Source: Rhodospirillales bacterium (GTDB taxonomy: Bacteria; Pseudomonadota; Alphaproteobacteria; BOG-932; Roseiterribacteraceae). From it: a stretch of DNA of 46,865 bases. The notes beneath the pieces are model-generated. The model was not told the DNA's origin, did no database searches, and saw only the letters and a program-made list of their open reading frames with translations. Position numbers and translations under genes: made by a program. Positions 1 through 9,048 of this stretch are shown here, in pieces; position 1 is the stretch's first letter; the number at the start of each line of letters is the position of its first letter. The DNA lies in NCBI GenBank assembly GCA_003165335.1, contig PLTD01000105.1:1-46865 (forward strand), given 5' to 3'.

Positions 1-25
1 TTTCTCGCGAGGAACCTGATGATTA

Positions 26-350
26 ATGATCATGCCGCCGACATCCGACCCCCATCCTGACCCGTTTTCGCGCCGCGCTCGATGCACTTAATGGCAACAG
101 AATCGAGCGGGTCGTGCTTTACGGCTCCCGCGCACGCGGCGACGCTCGTCCGAATTCGGACTACGATGTCGCGGTATTTCTGAACGACCTTACCGATCGT
201 TGGGATGAGGTCGATCGAATCGTGCCGGTCGTGACGGACATTATCGAAGACACCGGGGCCGTTATCCATGCGAGGCCTTATCGCGCAGGATCGTCGTGCG
301 AGAGCACGCCGTTGATGCACGAACTGCGGCGTGAGGGCATCGATCTTTGA
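26..350 (+). pseudogene. Minimal nucleotidyltransferase (MNT antitoxin-like), frameshifted
   Basis: The frame open from base 30 encodes an MNT-type nucleotidyltransferase: GSRARGDARPNSDYDVAVF holds the GSxxxG and DxD signatures, and the C-terminus (PLMHELRREGIDL) is typical of the family. That frame has no ATG, GTG or TTG before the conserved core. ATGs at 26 and 32 lie in another frame, and reading from them gives MPPTSDP. A run of five C at 49-53 joins the two frames: removing one C would give MPPTSDP followed by ILTRFRAALDA. In HEPN/MNT pairs this protein is the antitoxin that silences the HEPN RNase, probably by modifying it. The next gene is also broken, so I read this as a decaying pair. 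A sequencing error in the C run is the main alternative. Confidence 0.65.
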
Positions 351-354
351 GGCC

Positions 355-460
355 TAAATCAGCCGCTACATCGATAGGGCCGTCGAACTCTTGCGAACGG
401 CCGCATCATTCTTTCCGAGAATTTGGGAGACGAGGCCGAGCGCGCAGTTTATCTGGCCCC
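355..460 (+). pseudogene. HEPN-domain toxin remnant
   Basis: Right after the MNT gene, one frame reads YIDRAVELLRTA (367-402). After a one-base shift near 403-407 another frame reads ILSENLGDEAERAVYLA (408-458). Joined, these match the first helices of a HEPN-domain protein, the usual partner of an MNT antitoxin. The similarity stops abruptly at about 458. No HEPN catalytic RxxxxH motif follows, and proA begins 48 bases later. No start codon is visible in the first frame, and a TAA stands at 355. The toxin is therefore truncated, frameshifted and surely inactive. The call rests on the peptide pattern and on position. Confidence 0.5.
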
Positions 461-506
461 ATCCCCCCTCTTGCCAGTTCGCCCCGGCAGCGCCTAAATC
501 CAGCCC

Positions 507-1796
507 ATGGTTGCTTTATCCAATACCGATCTGCGCGACGGCGGATCGATCGATGCCATTATGGCCGCGATCGGCGCGCGCGCGCGCGCGGCTGCCGCAT
601 CGATGGCACTGGCTTCGAGCGAAGCCAAGAACAAGGCGCTTGTTCTCGCAGCGGCCGCGATCCGGCGCGACAAGGATGCGCTTATCGAAGCCAACCGGCG
701 CGACGTTGCGGCCGTCCAGGGCAAGCTGTCCGCTTCGATGATCGATCGGCTGGGGCTGGACGCCAAACGAATCGAGGCTATTGCTCAGGGGCTGGAAGAT
801 GTCGCGGCCTTACCCGACCCGGTCGGGACATCGCTTGCCCGCTGGACGCGCCCGAACGGTCTGGATATCGAGCGGGTCCGCGTGCCGCTCGGCGTAATCG
901 GCATAATTTACGAATCCCGCCCCAACGTGACCGCCGATGCCGGCGCACTGTGCTTGAAGGCCGGCAATGCGGCGATCCTGCGCGGCGGATCGGAAAGCAC
1001 GCAGTCCTCGCGCGCCATTCACGCTTGCCTCGTCGAGGGCATAACCGCAGCGGGCCTGCCTGCCGACGCGGTTCAGATCGTGCCGACGACCGATCGCGCG
1101 GCTGTCGGCGCGATGCTGGGCATGGCGGGCGTGATCGACGTGATTGTGCCGCGCGGCGGCCGGTCTCTGGTCGAGCGCGTGATGAACGAAAGCAAGGTTC
1201 CGGTCTTCGCCCACTTGGAAGGCCTCTGCCACGTCTATGTCGATCGTGACGCCGACTTGGGCATGGCGCGCGAAATAGTGATGAACGCCAAGATGCGGCG
1301 CGTTTCGGTCTGCGGCGCCGCAGAGACCCTGCTGGTCGATAGCGCCGCTGCCGATAAATTTCTTCAGCCGATCCTCTGCGATCTGCTCGATGCCGGCTGC
1401 GAGGTGCGCGGCGATGAGGCGTCAAGGCGCGCCGATCCCCGCGTCGTCGCCGCAACGGAGGCCGATTGGACGACTGAATATCTTGAGCCGATCATTGCGG
1501 CGCGGGTCGTCGACGGTGTGGCCGGCGCGATCGCCCATATCAACCATTATGGGTCCCACCACACAGACAGCATCGTCACCGGCAATAGCGCCACGGCCGA
1601 ACGGTTCCTGAACGAAATCGACAGCGGCATCGTGCTCGTCAACGCGTCAACGCAATTCGCCGACGGCGGCGAATTCGGCATGGGGGCAGAGATCGGCATT
1701 TCGACCGGCAAGATGCATGCCCGCGGGCCGGTTGGTGTCGAACAGTTGACCAGCTACAAATATAAGGTGCGTGGCCGGGGGCAGGTCCGGCCCTGA
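507..1796 (+). CDS. proA: Gamma-glutamyl phosphate reductase ProA
   Basis: This enzyme makes glutamate-5-semialdehyde from gamma-glutamyl phosphate with NADPH, the second step of proline synthesis in the cytosol. The 429-residue product has the usual ProA length and aldehyde-dehydrogenase-like fold signatures: a substrate region around residues 125-150 ([14 protein letters not shown]), the catalytic cysteine at about residue 269 ([13 protein letters not shown]), and the C-terminal motif [24 protein letters not shown]. The ATG at 507 is the first good start. The stop TGA (1794-1796) overlaps the proposed start of nadD, which suggests co-transcription. A 17-base alternating GC tract lies in codons 23-28. 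proB is not in the window and could lie upstream of base 1. Confidence 0.96.
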   Translation: MVALSNTDLRDGGSIDAIMAAIGARARAAAASMALASSEAKNKALVLAAAAIRRDKDALIEANRRDVAAVQGKLSASMIDRLGLDAKRIEAIAQGLEDVAALPDPVGTSLARWTRPNGLDIERVRVPLGVIGIIYESRPNVTADAGALCLKAGNAAILRGGSESTQSSRAIHACLVEGITAAGLPADAVQIVPTTDRAAVGAMLGMAGVIDVIVPRGGRSLVERVMNESKVPVFAHLEGLCHVYVDRDADLGMAREIVMNAKMRRVSVCGAAETLLVDSAAADKFLQPILCDLLDAGCEVRGDEASRRADPRVVAATEADWTTEYLEPIIAARVVDGVAGAIAHINHYGSHHTDSIVTGNSATAERFLNEIDSGIVLVNASTQFADGGEFGMGAEIGISTGKMHARGPVGVEQLTSYKYKVRGRGQVRP

Positions 1797-2923
1797 TCTC
1801 ACTTCCTGGTCGTTTAACCGGGCCTGCCTGGGCAGGCCGCCGCATCGGGCTTTTGGGCGGGTCCTTCAACCCCGCTCATGAAGGCCATCGTCACATCAGC
1901 CTGACCGCGCTGAGACGGATGGGGTTGGATCAAATCTGGTGGCTGGTCAGCCCTCAGAATCCGTTGAAATCGGCAAAAGAAACCGCGCCCTTCGCGCGGC
2001 GCTTTGCCATGGCCAAGTTCCAGGCCCGCCATCCGCGTATTTTAGTCACGGACTTAGAAAGCCGGCTGGGCACGCAATATACTTTCGACACGCTGGCAGC
2101 TCTGGGGCGCTATTATCCGCGCACGCATTTCGTCTGGCTGATGGGAGCCGACAATCTCGGGCAGATTCATCGATGGCAGCATTGGCGTGGTATATTCCAG
2201 AACATCCCGATCGCCGTGTTCGATCGTCCGCCTTATCGTATTAGAACATTGGCCAGTCCCGCGGCATCAGCCTATGCACGATCCCGGCACGATCAATCAG
2301 GAGCGCGGGCATTGGCATCGTCGGCGCCGCCCGCATGGATCTTCTTTCCGTCGCGCCTTGAGCCGCGATCCTCTACCGAACTTCGTCAGGCTGCGCGGGA
2401 CTTTGGTCCAGACTCATTGCGCAGCCGCTTCACCGCATCTACCTATATGAAAGCCAACGTACCTATGACCGCCCTACCTAAGGAGACTATCCCGATCGAG
2501 ACCTCGCTCACCCAGCTTTCCGACACTGCAGCATCGGCTCCCAAAAAGGTCGGGATTTCGCCGGACCAGCTCAAAGACGTCATCGTGAAATCGATCGATG
2601 ACGATAAGGGCGAGGATATCGTCGTCGTCGATCTGCAGGGCAAATCGAATATCACCGATTACATCGTGATTGCGACGGGACGCTCGGCGCGTCAGGTCGG
2701 TGCGATGGCCGATCACCTCGTGCGCAAGCTGCAGCCCGACTTATCCTTCCGGATGGCGGTCGAGGGGCTGCCACAAGGCGACTGGGTGCTGATCGATTGC
2801 GGCGATGTCGTGGTCCATCTCTTCCGCCCCGAGGTCCGCGATTTTTATGCGATCGAAAAAATGTGGGGGCTTGAGCCCCCCGTTATGCGGGAAGGCGAGA
2901 CCTCGGCTGACGCCGAGCCCTGA
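1793..2923 (+). CDS. nadD: NadD-RsfS continuous reading frame (nicotinate-nucleotide adenylyltransferase plus ribosomal silencing factor)
   Basis: The first part is NadD, which adenylates nicotinate mononucleotide in NAD synthesis. It shows the nucleotidyltransferase motif [11 protein letters not shown] (about residues 22-32) and the late SSTELR motif. No stop follows. The frame runs straight into a complete RsfS domain (from about residue 244; [19 protein letters not shown]), the factor that binds ribosomal protein uL14 and blocks subunit joining. Starting at the TTG at 1853 would remove the first strand of the NadD fold (RRIGLL), so the start must be upstream. The only candidates are CTG at 1793 or ATC at 1796, which overlap the proA stop and follow a purine-rich stretch (GGGGGCAGG). 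Either a real fusion is made or RsfS is also made from an internal start. A sequencing error removing a stop is possible. Confidence 0.8.
   Translation: MISLPGRLTGPAWAGRRIGLLGGSFNPAHEGHRHISLTALRRMGLDQIWWLVSPQNPLKSAKETAPFARRFAMAKFQARHPRILVTDLESRLGTQYTFDTLAALGRYYPRTHFVWLMGADNLGQIHRWQHWRGIFQNIPIAVFDRPPYRIRTLASPAASAYARSRHDQSGARALASSAPPAWIFFPSRLEPRSSTELRQAARDFGPDSLRSRFTASTYMKANVPMTALPKETIPIETSLTQLSDTAASAPKKVGISPDQLKDVIVKSIDDDKGEDIVVVDLQGKSNITDYIVIATGRSARQVGAMADHLVRKLQPDLSFRMAVEGLPQGDWVLIDCGDVVVHLFRPEVRDFYAIEKMWGLEPPVMREGETSADAEP
2465..2923 (+). CDS. rsfS: Ribosomal silencing factor RsfS, possible separate product from an internal start
   Basis: This is the RsfS part of the NadD-RsfS frame. ATG codons at 2447 and 2465 could start a stand-alone protein of about 152 residues ([12 protein letters not shown]...), near the family's normal size. 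A strong Shine-Dalgarno-like TAAGGAG at 2479-2485 lies after both ATGs. The codons 5-10 bases beyond it are ATC (2489, 2495), not ATG. Either the motif is chance, or translation starts at a rare ATC. RsfS lowers translation in slow growth by binding the large ribosomal subunit. It is followed by rlmH, its usual neighbour, 33 bases on. Confidence 0.7.
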   Translation: MTALPKETIPIETSLTQLSDTAASAPKKVGISPDQLKDVIVKSIDDDKGEDIVVVDLQGKSNITDYIVIATGRSARQVGAMADHLVRKLQPDLSFRMAVEGLPQGDWVLIDCGDVVVHLFRPEVRDFYAIEKMWGLEPPVMREGETSADAEP

Positions 2924-2956
2924 AATCGCCATAGTTAAAAGCGAATAATCCCAACC

Positions 2957-3415
2957 GTGCGAATCGTGATTGCTGCCGTCGGTCGGTTGCGCGACGCCCC
3001 TAGTCGCGCGCTGTTCGACGATTATGCAAAAAGGCTCGCCTGGCCGATTGTCGTCCGTGAGGTCGAACTGAAGAGGGCTTTGCCCGCCGCGCAAGCGCGG
3101 GTCGAGGAAAGCAGGATTCTGCTCGATGCGATCGGAGATCGCGCAACAGTCGTTGCCCTCGATGAGCATGGGTCGCAATGGACGAGTACGGATTTTGCCC
3201 GGCGGGTGGCCGCCTGGCGCGATGACGGGGTCCCGGAATTGGCGTTTGCGATCGGTGGGGCCGACGGACATGGACAAGAGCTTTTGACGCGAGCCGCAGC
3301 AGTGGTTGCTTTTGGAAAAATGACGTGGCCGCATCGCCTGGCGCGAGTGATGTTGGTGGAGCAGATCTATCGCGCGCAGCAGATTGTCGCGGGTCATCCC
3401 TACCATCGCGATTAA
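2957..3415 (+). CDS. rlmH: 23S rRNA pseudouridine-1915 N3-methyltransferase RlmH
   Basis: RlmH methylates pseudouridine 1915 in helix 69 of 23S rRNA on assembled ribosomes, using S-adenosylmethionine. The 152-residue product is of normal length and has the SPOUT-class signatures: AFAIGGADGHG (the SAM-binding knot, about residues 101-111) and the C-terminal HRLARVMLVEQIYRAQQI followed by HPYHRD. The start is a GTG (VRIVIAAVGRLRDAP), which fits the family's N-terminus exactly. It follows the rsfS part by 33 bases, in the standard order rsfS-rlmH. A short inverted repeat (GTGTT/AACAC, 3416-3430) immediately follows the stop. Confidence 0.96.
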   Translation: MRIVIAAVGRLRDAPSRALFDDYAKRLAWPIVVREVELKRALPAAQARVEESRILLDAIGDRATVVALDEHGSQWTSTDFARRVAAWRDDGVPELAFAIGGADGHGQELLTRAAAVVAFGKMTWPHRLARVMLVEQIYRAQQIVAGHPYHRD

Positions 3416-3476
3416 GTGTTGGTATAACACTTTGTCGACGGGGTTTACGCTTTAGGGCTACAGTTAACGAAAACGC

Positions 3477-6086
3477 ATGACGTCGTCGTCCAAACAAGAT
3501 CCTGTACCGATCGGGCCGCCAGCTGCTGCTACCCTGTGGGACGCGGTAAAGCAGCGTGCCGGGACGATTGCGACGATAGCCGTCTTTTTGCTGGCTCTGG
3601 CCGCGCTGCAGCACATTCTGCGGGATTTTCATTATCACCAGATTATCGCCCAGCTGAGATCGCTTTCAGCCCGGCAGTTGCTGCTCGGCCTGCTCTTCAC
3701 GATCGGCAGCTATTGGGTGCTGACATTCTACGATTTGTCGGCGCTGCACTATGCCGGGATCAAGCTGCCTTATCGTCTGGTCGCCTTTGCATCGTTCACC
3801 GGTTACGCGATTTCGAACAATATCGGCTTTGCTTTGATCTCAGGCGGCAGCGTGCGATTCCGCCTCTATTCCGCAGCGGGCGTATCCGCCGGCAATATCG
3901 CCAAGGTTGTGGTCTTTGCCGGCGTTACCTTTACAGCCGGCCTGTTCGGGATCGGCAGTTTTGCTTTTCTGGTCGCGCCGGGTGAACTGGGGCCGGTTGC
4001 CCATATTGCGCCGCCGGTGGCATCGGCATTGGGCGGCATTGCGCTCGCTTTGATTCTGGCGACCATTGTAACCGCCGCGATCAATCGCCGCCCTATTCGC
4101 ATTTGGCGCCTGCGGATACCGGTGCCCTCACCGCGGATGCTGGCGGCGCAGATCATCATATCCGGCGCCGATATCGCGCTTGCCGCGGCGGTGCTCTATG
4201 TCGTGCTGCCGCCGCTCGTCGGCCTCGGATTCTGGGGATTTTTGGGGCTGTTTTCGGTCGCCCTGCTGCTGGGCGTCGTCAGCAACGTGCCCGGCGGCAT
4301 CGGTGTGTTCGAATCCGTCATGCTGGTCGGCCTCCATAGGTCGGACAGCGCCGCTGTTCTGGGCGGCATTATCGCCTATCGCGCGATCTATTTTCTGCTG
4401 CCTCTCATAGCGGCAGGCATTCTGCTCGCGGCAAATGAATTTCTGTGGCGAAAGCCAGGCCGGCTGGCGCAGCTTCGCGTCATCGGGCTGGCGGGGTCCC
4501 GCTTGGCGCCGCCATTTATGGCCGCGCTCGTTTTTGTAGCCGGGGTCATTTTGCTGATCTCGGGCGCCGCACCCGAGACTCAGTGGCGCCTGGACATACT
4601 TCAAGACGTCGTCCCGCTTTCGGTAATCGAGGCATCTCATATTTTGGGAAGCCTGATTGGTCTGGTCCTCCTGATCCTGGCCCGGGGGCTTTATCGCCGT
4701 TTGGACATGGCCTGGTACATATCGGTCGTCGCTTTGGTGAATGCCGTCTTCGTCTCGCTGATCAAAGGGCTGGACTATGAGGAGGCGGCCGTTCTCGCGG
4801 TTATCGGCGCTGTCCTCATTCCCTGCCACAGTGAATTCTACCGCCGCGCGCGGCTCGCCGACTTGCGCGTCAGCTTCGCTTGGCTGCTGGCGATCGGCGG
4901 TGTGTTGGGCGGAATCGTCTGGCTGACGTTCTTCACCACCAAGCATGTCGAATATTCGAATGAATTATGGTGGCAATTCGCCTTTTCGCAGGATGCACCG
5001 CGGTCGCTGCGAGCGACATTTCTGATCGTGATTGTCATGGTGGTGTTCGGTTTCAGCCATCTTCTGCGTCCGAGCCCGGTCAGGCCGCATTTGCCGACCG
5101 ACAGTGAAATGGATGCCGTGCGCCGGATTTTGAAGGATGCCGAACGTCCGGATGCGAATGTCGTATTCCTGCGTGACAAGGCTTTGCTGTTCAACGACAC
5201 GCAAACCGCCTTCATCATGTATGCCGTGCATGGGCGCAGCTGGATCGCGCTGGGCGACCCGATCGGTCCACCTGAGGATCTGCCGGAACTGATCTGGCGC
5301 TTTCGTGAAATGTGCGATCGGGTCGGCGGACGCCCCGCCTTTTATCAGGTGTCGGCGGACACTCTGCCCCATTACCTCGATATCGGCCTCACGCCGATCA
5401 AGGTGGGGGAAGAGGCGCGGGTCATGCTTGACGAGTTTTCACTCGACCAGCCGGGGCGAAAGGACCTGCGCTATACGGTTCGGCGCGCCGAGCGCGAGGG
5501 GCTGACCTTCGCAGTGGTTCCGCGCGCGGAGGCCGTGCAACTCGTCGACGAGCTGAAGCCCATTTCAGACGCTTGGCTCGATACGCGCAACACGTCGGAA
5601 AAGCGTTTCTCAGTCGGTGCTTTCGAACCGGCCTATCTCAGCGAATTCGATATCGCGGTCGTTCGCGTCAATGGCCACATTACCGCCTTTGCCAATATCT
5701 GGATGGCGGCGGCGGGGCGTCAAGCGGCTGTCGATGTGATGCGTTTCGATCCGGCTGCGTCGTCTTTTACGATGGAATATCTCTTTACGATGCTGCTGCT
5801 GTGGGCCAAAGGCGAGGGATTCGTATCATTTGGCCTGGGTATGGCGCCGCTTTCGGGCCTCGCGGGTCGTGAGCTTGCCCCGCTATGGCAGCGTCTTGGC
5901 GCGGTGATCTTCCAAGCCGGCGAACGTTTCTATAATTTCCGCGGCCTTCGACTGTTCAAGGATAAGTTCAAACCGACATGGGAGCCGCGATATCTCGTTT
6001 GCCAGGGTGGCCTGGTGCCGGTCGGTGTCTTTTCGGATACGGCCGCTTTGATCGCCGGCGGCTTACGCGGGGTCTGGTTGAAGTGA
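3477..6086 (+). CDS. mprF: Phosphatidylglycerol lysyltransferase/flippase MprF (LpiA)
   Basis: This 869-residue bifunctional membrane protein transfers an aminoacyl group, usually lysine, from tRNA to phosphatidylglycerol and flips the product outward. That lowers surface negative charge and protects against cationic peptides and acid. The N-terminal half (about residues 25-530) is a string of hydrophobic helices, including the flippase domain with GVVSNVPGGIGVFESVML. The C-terminal half (about 560-860) is the soluble DUF2156 synthase domain, with ALGDPIGPPEDL and GFVSFGLGMAPLSGL. It interrupts the rlmH-gpmI spacing often seen in relatives. Its stop overlaps the acvB start, so the two genes are coupled. 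The aminoacyl specificity cannot be read from the sequence. Confidence 0.93.
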   Translation: MTSSSKQDPVPIGPPAAATLWDAVKQRAGTIATIAVFLLALAALQHILRDFHYHQIIAQLRSLSARQLLLGLLFTIGSYWVLTFYDLSALHYAGIKLPYRLVAFASFTGYAISNNIGFALISGGSVRFRLYSAAGVSAGNIAKVVVFAGVTFTAGLFGIGSFAFLVAPGELGPVAHIAPPVASALGGIALALILATIVTAAINRRPIRIWRLRIPVPSPRMLAAQIIISGADIALAAAVLYVVLPPLVGLGFWGFLGLFSVALLLGVVSNVPGGIGVFESVMLVGLHRSDSAAVLGGIIAYRAIYFLLPLIAAGILLAANEFLWRKPGRLAQLRVIGLAGSRLAPPFMAALVFVAGVILLISGAAPETQWRLDILQDVVPLSVIEASHILGSLIGLVLLILARGLYRRLDMAWYISVVALVNAVFVSLIKGLDYEEAAVLAVIGAVLIPCHSEFYRRARLADLRVSFAWLLAIGGVLGGIVWLTFFTTKHVEYSNELWWQFAFSQDAPRSLRATFLIVIVMVVFGFSHLLRPSPVRPHLPTDSEMDAVRRILKDAERPDANVVFLRDKALLFNDTQTAFIMYAVHGRSWIALGDPIGPPEDLPELIWRFREMCDRVGGRPAFYQVSADTLPHYLDIGLTPIKVGEEARVMLDEFSLDQPGRKDLRYTVRRAEREGLTFAVVPRAEAVQLVDELKPISDAWLDTRNTSEKRFSVGAFEPAYLSEFDIAVVRVNGHITAFANIWMAAAGRQAAVDVMRFDPAASSFTMEYLFTMLLLWAKGEGFVSFGLGMAPLSGLAGRELAPLWQRLGAVIFQAGERFYNFRGLRLFKDKFKPTWEPRYLVCQGGLVPVGVFSDTAALIAGGLRGVWLK

Positions 6087-7462
6087 TTCGGATTCCCACT
6101 GTCGTCGCGTTGTTCGCACTGTGCATTTCTCAAGCAAGCTGGGCGGTGGAGTTCAAACCCACTCGAGTCGACGGCGCACCGCTGTGGCCGGTCCATTATT
6201 TCGCGCCGCCCGAGGGCAATCGGATCGACGGCCTGGTCGTCATGATATCGGACAAGCAGGGCTGGGATGGTTCTGCCGAAGCGCTGGCCGAGCATTTGAC
6301 AAAGTCCGGTCAAGTCGTGGTGGGGCTGGATCTGCCGGTTTATCGCAAGGCGCTTCAATCTGAAGATCAACCTTGTGTCCTGGTCACGCGCGACCTGGAA
6401 TCGCTGGCGCGCGACGTCGAGGAGACGTTGCCTTTCCCGGAATACCGGCCACCGGTGATCCTGGGCCTGGGCGCCGGAGCTGGAATTGCCTATGCAGCGG
6501 CCGGCCAGGTCATGCCGAATACTTTCGCGGCGGCCGTCGGGCTGCGGTTCGACCCGACGATCGATATCGGTCACAAGCTGTGCCTGCCGTTGGTTGAAAC
6601 GCCGCCCGATGCCCCCTTACGCTATGGACCGGTCGGCGACCATGAGACGCCTTGGTTTTTCACGCCATCTGCCGACTTTGCCGCGACCCAGGGCGAGGTG
6701 CAGAAATTTGTTGCCGCCATGCCTCTGGCGCATGTGATCGAAGGCAAGAGCGACGATGCGGCGATTGTCGACGAGGCGATGAGATTGCTGCCCAGCGTGG
6801 CCAAGACCGAGGCGTCGGTCGACGGCCTGCCGATTGTCGAATTGCCGCCGCCTGCCTCAGAAGCCGGGCGGCATCCGCTGATCATTTTTTACTCCGGCGA
6901 CGGCGGCTGGCGCGATATCGACAAGAAGATCGGCGGCTATCTGTCCGACGAGGGCTATTTTGTCGTCGGCATCGATTCGCTCAGATATTTTTGGCGCGAG
7001 AAGGAGCCCCGCGAAATGGCGGCCGATCTCGACCGGCTGATCCGCCATTACAACAAGCAGGCCAACGGCAACGGCGTTATGCTGGTCGGCTATTCCTTCG
7101 GTGCGGACGTGCTGCCCTTTATGGTCAGCCGCATGGCGCCCGATACCAAAGCCGAAATAAAGCTGGTCTCACTGATGGGGATATCCGAACACGCCAGCTT
7201 TGCAATTCGCCTTCAGGATATCATCGGGGGCATCAATCACGATGGGCCGCCAACCTTGCCCGAGCTCTTGAAACTGAAAGGCGTTCCCATTCAATGCGTG
7301 TTCGGAGTGGCTGAAAAGGATTCCGTCTGCGCGCAGAAGGAGCTGGACGTGGTGGTCAATCGTATCCAACTGAATGGCGGGCATCATTTCGACGGAGATT
7401 ACCGCCATACGGCCGATCTGATCATTGCGGCGGATAAAATAAGGATGAGCAAACTGAAATGA
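6083..7462 (+). CDS. acvB: AcvB/VirJ-family periplasmic lysyl-phosphatidylglycerol hydrolase
   Basis: In Agrobacterium, AcvB is a periplasmic serine hydrolase that breaks down lysyl-phosphatidylglycerol and so balances MprF/LpiA. Here the gene overlaps mprF (GTG at 6083 within GTGA), as expected for that pair. Starting at this GTG gives a clean signal peptide (VIRIPTVVALFALCISQASWA) and about 459 residues. The frame stays open further upstream, but that stretch lies inside mprF. Two VirJ-like halves are visible, with the second from about residue 255. The nucleophile motif GYSFGAD puts the serine at about residue 338, and a late GGHHFDGDY supplies the histidine region. The stop overlaps the gpmI start (ATGA), which ties it to the downstream operon. 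Confidence 0.9.
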   Translation: MIRIPTVVALFALCISQASWAVEFKPTRVDGAPLWPVHYFAPPEGNRIDGLVVMISDKQGWDGSAEALAEHLTKSGQVVVGLDLPVYRKALQSEDQPCVLVTRDLESLARDVEETLPFPEYRPPVILGLGAGAGIAYAAAGQVMPNTFAAAVGLRFDPTIDIGHKLCLPLVETPPDAPLRYGPVGDHETPWFFTPSADFAATQGEVQKFVAAMPLAHVIEGKSDDAAIVDEAMRLLPSVAKTEASVDGLPIVELPPPASEAGRHPLIIFYSGDGGWRDIDKKIGGYLSDEGYFVVGIDSLRYFWREKEPREMAADLDRLIRHYNKQANGNGVMLVGYSFGADVLPFMVSRMAPDTKAEIKLVSLMGISEHASFAIRLQDIIGGINHDGPPTLPELLKLKGVPIQCVFGVAEKDSVCAQKELDVVVNRIQLNGGHHFDGDYRHTADLIIAADKIRMSKLK

Positions 7463-9048
7463 AGCAGAGCCAAGCCAAGCGTCCGCGTCCCGTTGTGCTC
7501 TGCGTTCTGGATGGCTGGGGCCACCGCGAAAAGACGGACGACAATGCCGTGACATTGGCGCGTACCCCCAATCTTCACCGCTTCTGGAGGCACGCGCCGC
7601 ATGCGCTGCTCGAAGCGTCGGAGGAATGGGTAGGCCTGCCTGCCGGGCAGATCGGAAATTCCGAGGTCGGACATATGAATCTGGGCGCTGGCCGCGTAGT
7701 CATGCAGGACCTGCCGCGTATCGATAGGGCGCTGGCTGACGGAGATTTTCCCGGCAATCCCGCTCTGGCCGACTTGATCGCCAAGGTAAGGGTCAGCGGC
7801 GGCGCCTGCCATATACTGGGCCTGGTCTCCGAAGGCGGAGTGCATTCCCATCAGTCGCATATCGCCGGATTGGCAAAGGCCGTCAGCGAGGCCGGCATTC
7901 CGGTTGTAATCCATGCCCTGACCGATGGGCGCGACGTTCCCCCGCAGGCCGCGGAAGGCGAAATCACCCGCTTCCTGTCGGCCGTCGCGCCGCTGAACAA
8001 TGTGAAAATCGGCACATTGGGCGGTCGTTACTACGCGATGGACCGCGATAAGCGCTGGGACCGCGTGGCTCTGGGTTACAACGCGATCGTCGCGGCGGAA
8101 GGTCCGAAGGCACCGGACGCGCTGGCCGCCATCCGCAACGCCTATGCGGCGGGCAAGACCGACGAATTCATCACGCCGACCGTGATCGACGGCTATGGCG
8201 GGATGCGCGACGGCGACGGTTTGGTCGTCGCCAATTTTCGGGCCGACCGCGCACGGCAGATTTCGAGCGCGCTACTTGACCCGCAATTCGATGGATTCGC
8301 ACGGGGCAAGATCGTGCATTTTGCCGCGGCCGTCAGCATGGCGGAATATTCCAGCGCGCTGAACAAGTTGATGGCCGTCATGTTTTTGCCGGAGTCTTTG
8401 GAAAAAGGTCTGGGCGAGGTGGTGTCGCTTGCCGGCCTGAAGCAGCTGCGGGCAGCCGAGACCGAGAAATACCCGCATGTGACATTTTTCTTCAACGGCG
8501 GCCGCGAGCAGCCCTATCCGGGCGAAGATCGCATCATGGTTCAATCGCCCAAAGTCGCGACCTATGACCTTGAGCCTGCGATGTCGGCCGCGGAACTGAC
8601 CGCCAAGGTCGTCGCCGCGATCGACAGCGGAACCTATGACGTCGTGGTGATGAATTATGCCAACCTGGACATGGTCGGTCATACCGGGATGCTGGGACCC
8701 GCCATACGTGCGGTCGAGGCCGTCGACGATGGCGTAGGTCAAGTTGCGGCTGCAATCAGGCGTCAAGGCGGTGTAATGTTCATCACCGCCGACCACGGCA
8801 ATTGCGAGATGATGCGCGACCCGCAGACCGGCGGACCGCATACCGCGCACACGTTGAATCAGGTTCCGGCGATCCTCGTCGGTGGCCCGGCAGGGGTTAC
8901 TCTCCAGGACGGCCGGCTTGCCGATGTTGCGCCGACCTTACTGGAGCTGATGGGTTTCTCTGCGCCGCCCGAGATGACGGGACACAGTTTGCTCGTTCAC
9001 AAAGGCGATCTCGCGGCGCGCGAACCGGCTCTTGCCCCGCGCGTATAG
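7459..9048 (+). CDS. gpmI: 2,3-bisphosphoglycerate-independent phosphoglycerate mutase
   Basis: GpmI interconverts 3- and 2-phosphoglycerate in glycolysis and gluconeogenesis, using two manganese ions and a phosphoserine intermediate. The 529 residues carry all the alkaline-phosphatase-superfamily motifs: CVLDGWGHREKTDDNA near the start, the catalytic serine at about residue 68 (GQIGNSEVGHMNLG), DGRDVPPQ, NYANLDMVGHTG and TADHGNCEMM. The ATG at 7459 overlaps the acvB stop. The stop at 9046-9048 lies inside the start region of the next gene, so translation is likely coupled. Confidence 0.97.
   Translation: MKQSQAKRPRPVVLCVLDGWGHREKTDDNAVTLARTPNLHRFWRHAPHALLEASEEWVGLPAGQIGNSEVGHMNLGAGRVVMQDLPRIDRALADGDFPGNPALADLIAKVRVSGGACHILGLVSEGGVHSHQSHIAGLAKAVSEAGIPVVIHALTDGRDVPPQAAEGEITRFLSAVAPLNNVKIGTLGGRYYAMDRDKRWDRVALGYNAIVAAEGPKAPDALAAIRNAYAAGKTDEFITPTVIDGYGGMRDGDGLVVANFRADRARQISSALLDPQFDGFARGKIVHFAAAVSMAEYSSALNKLMAVMFLPESLEKGLGEVVSLAGLKQLRAAETEKYPHVTFFFNGGREQPYPGEDRIMVQSPKVATYDLEPAMSAAELTAKVVAAIDSGTYDVVVMNYANLDMVGHTGMLGPAIRAVEAVDDGVGQVAAAIRRQGGVMFITADHGNCEMMRDPQTGGPHTAHTLNQVPAILVGGPAGVTLQDGRLADVAPTLLELMGFSAPPEMTGHSLLVHKGDLAAREPALAPRV

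Noticed and set aside
347-1249. Long plus-strand ORF of about 300 residues overlapping proA
   Set aside because: It is an Arg/Gly-rich shadow frame of proA with no family pattern.
778-1455. Minus-strand ORF inside proA
   Set aside because: Arg-rich, low-complexity product typical of antisense frames in high-GC genes.
4128-4946. Minus-strand ORF inside mprF
   Set aside because: Polar Gln/Asp-rich product that mirrors the hydrophobic helices of mprF, a common antisense artefact.
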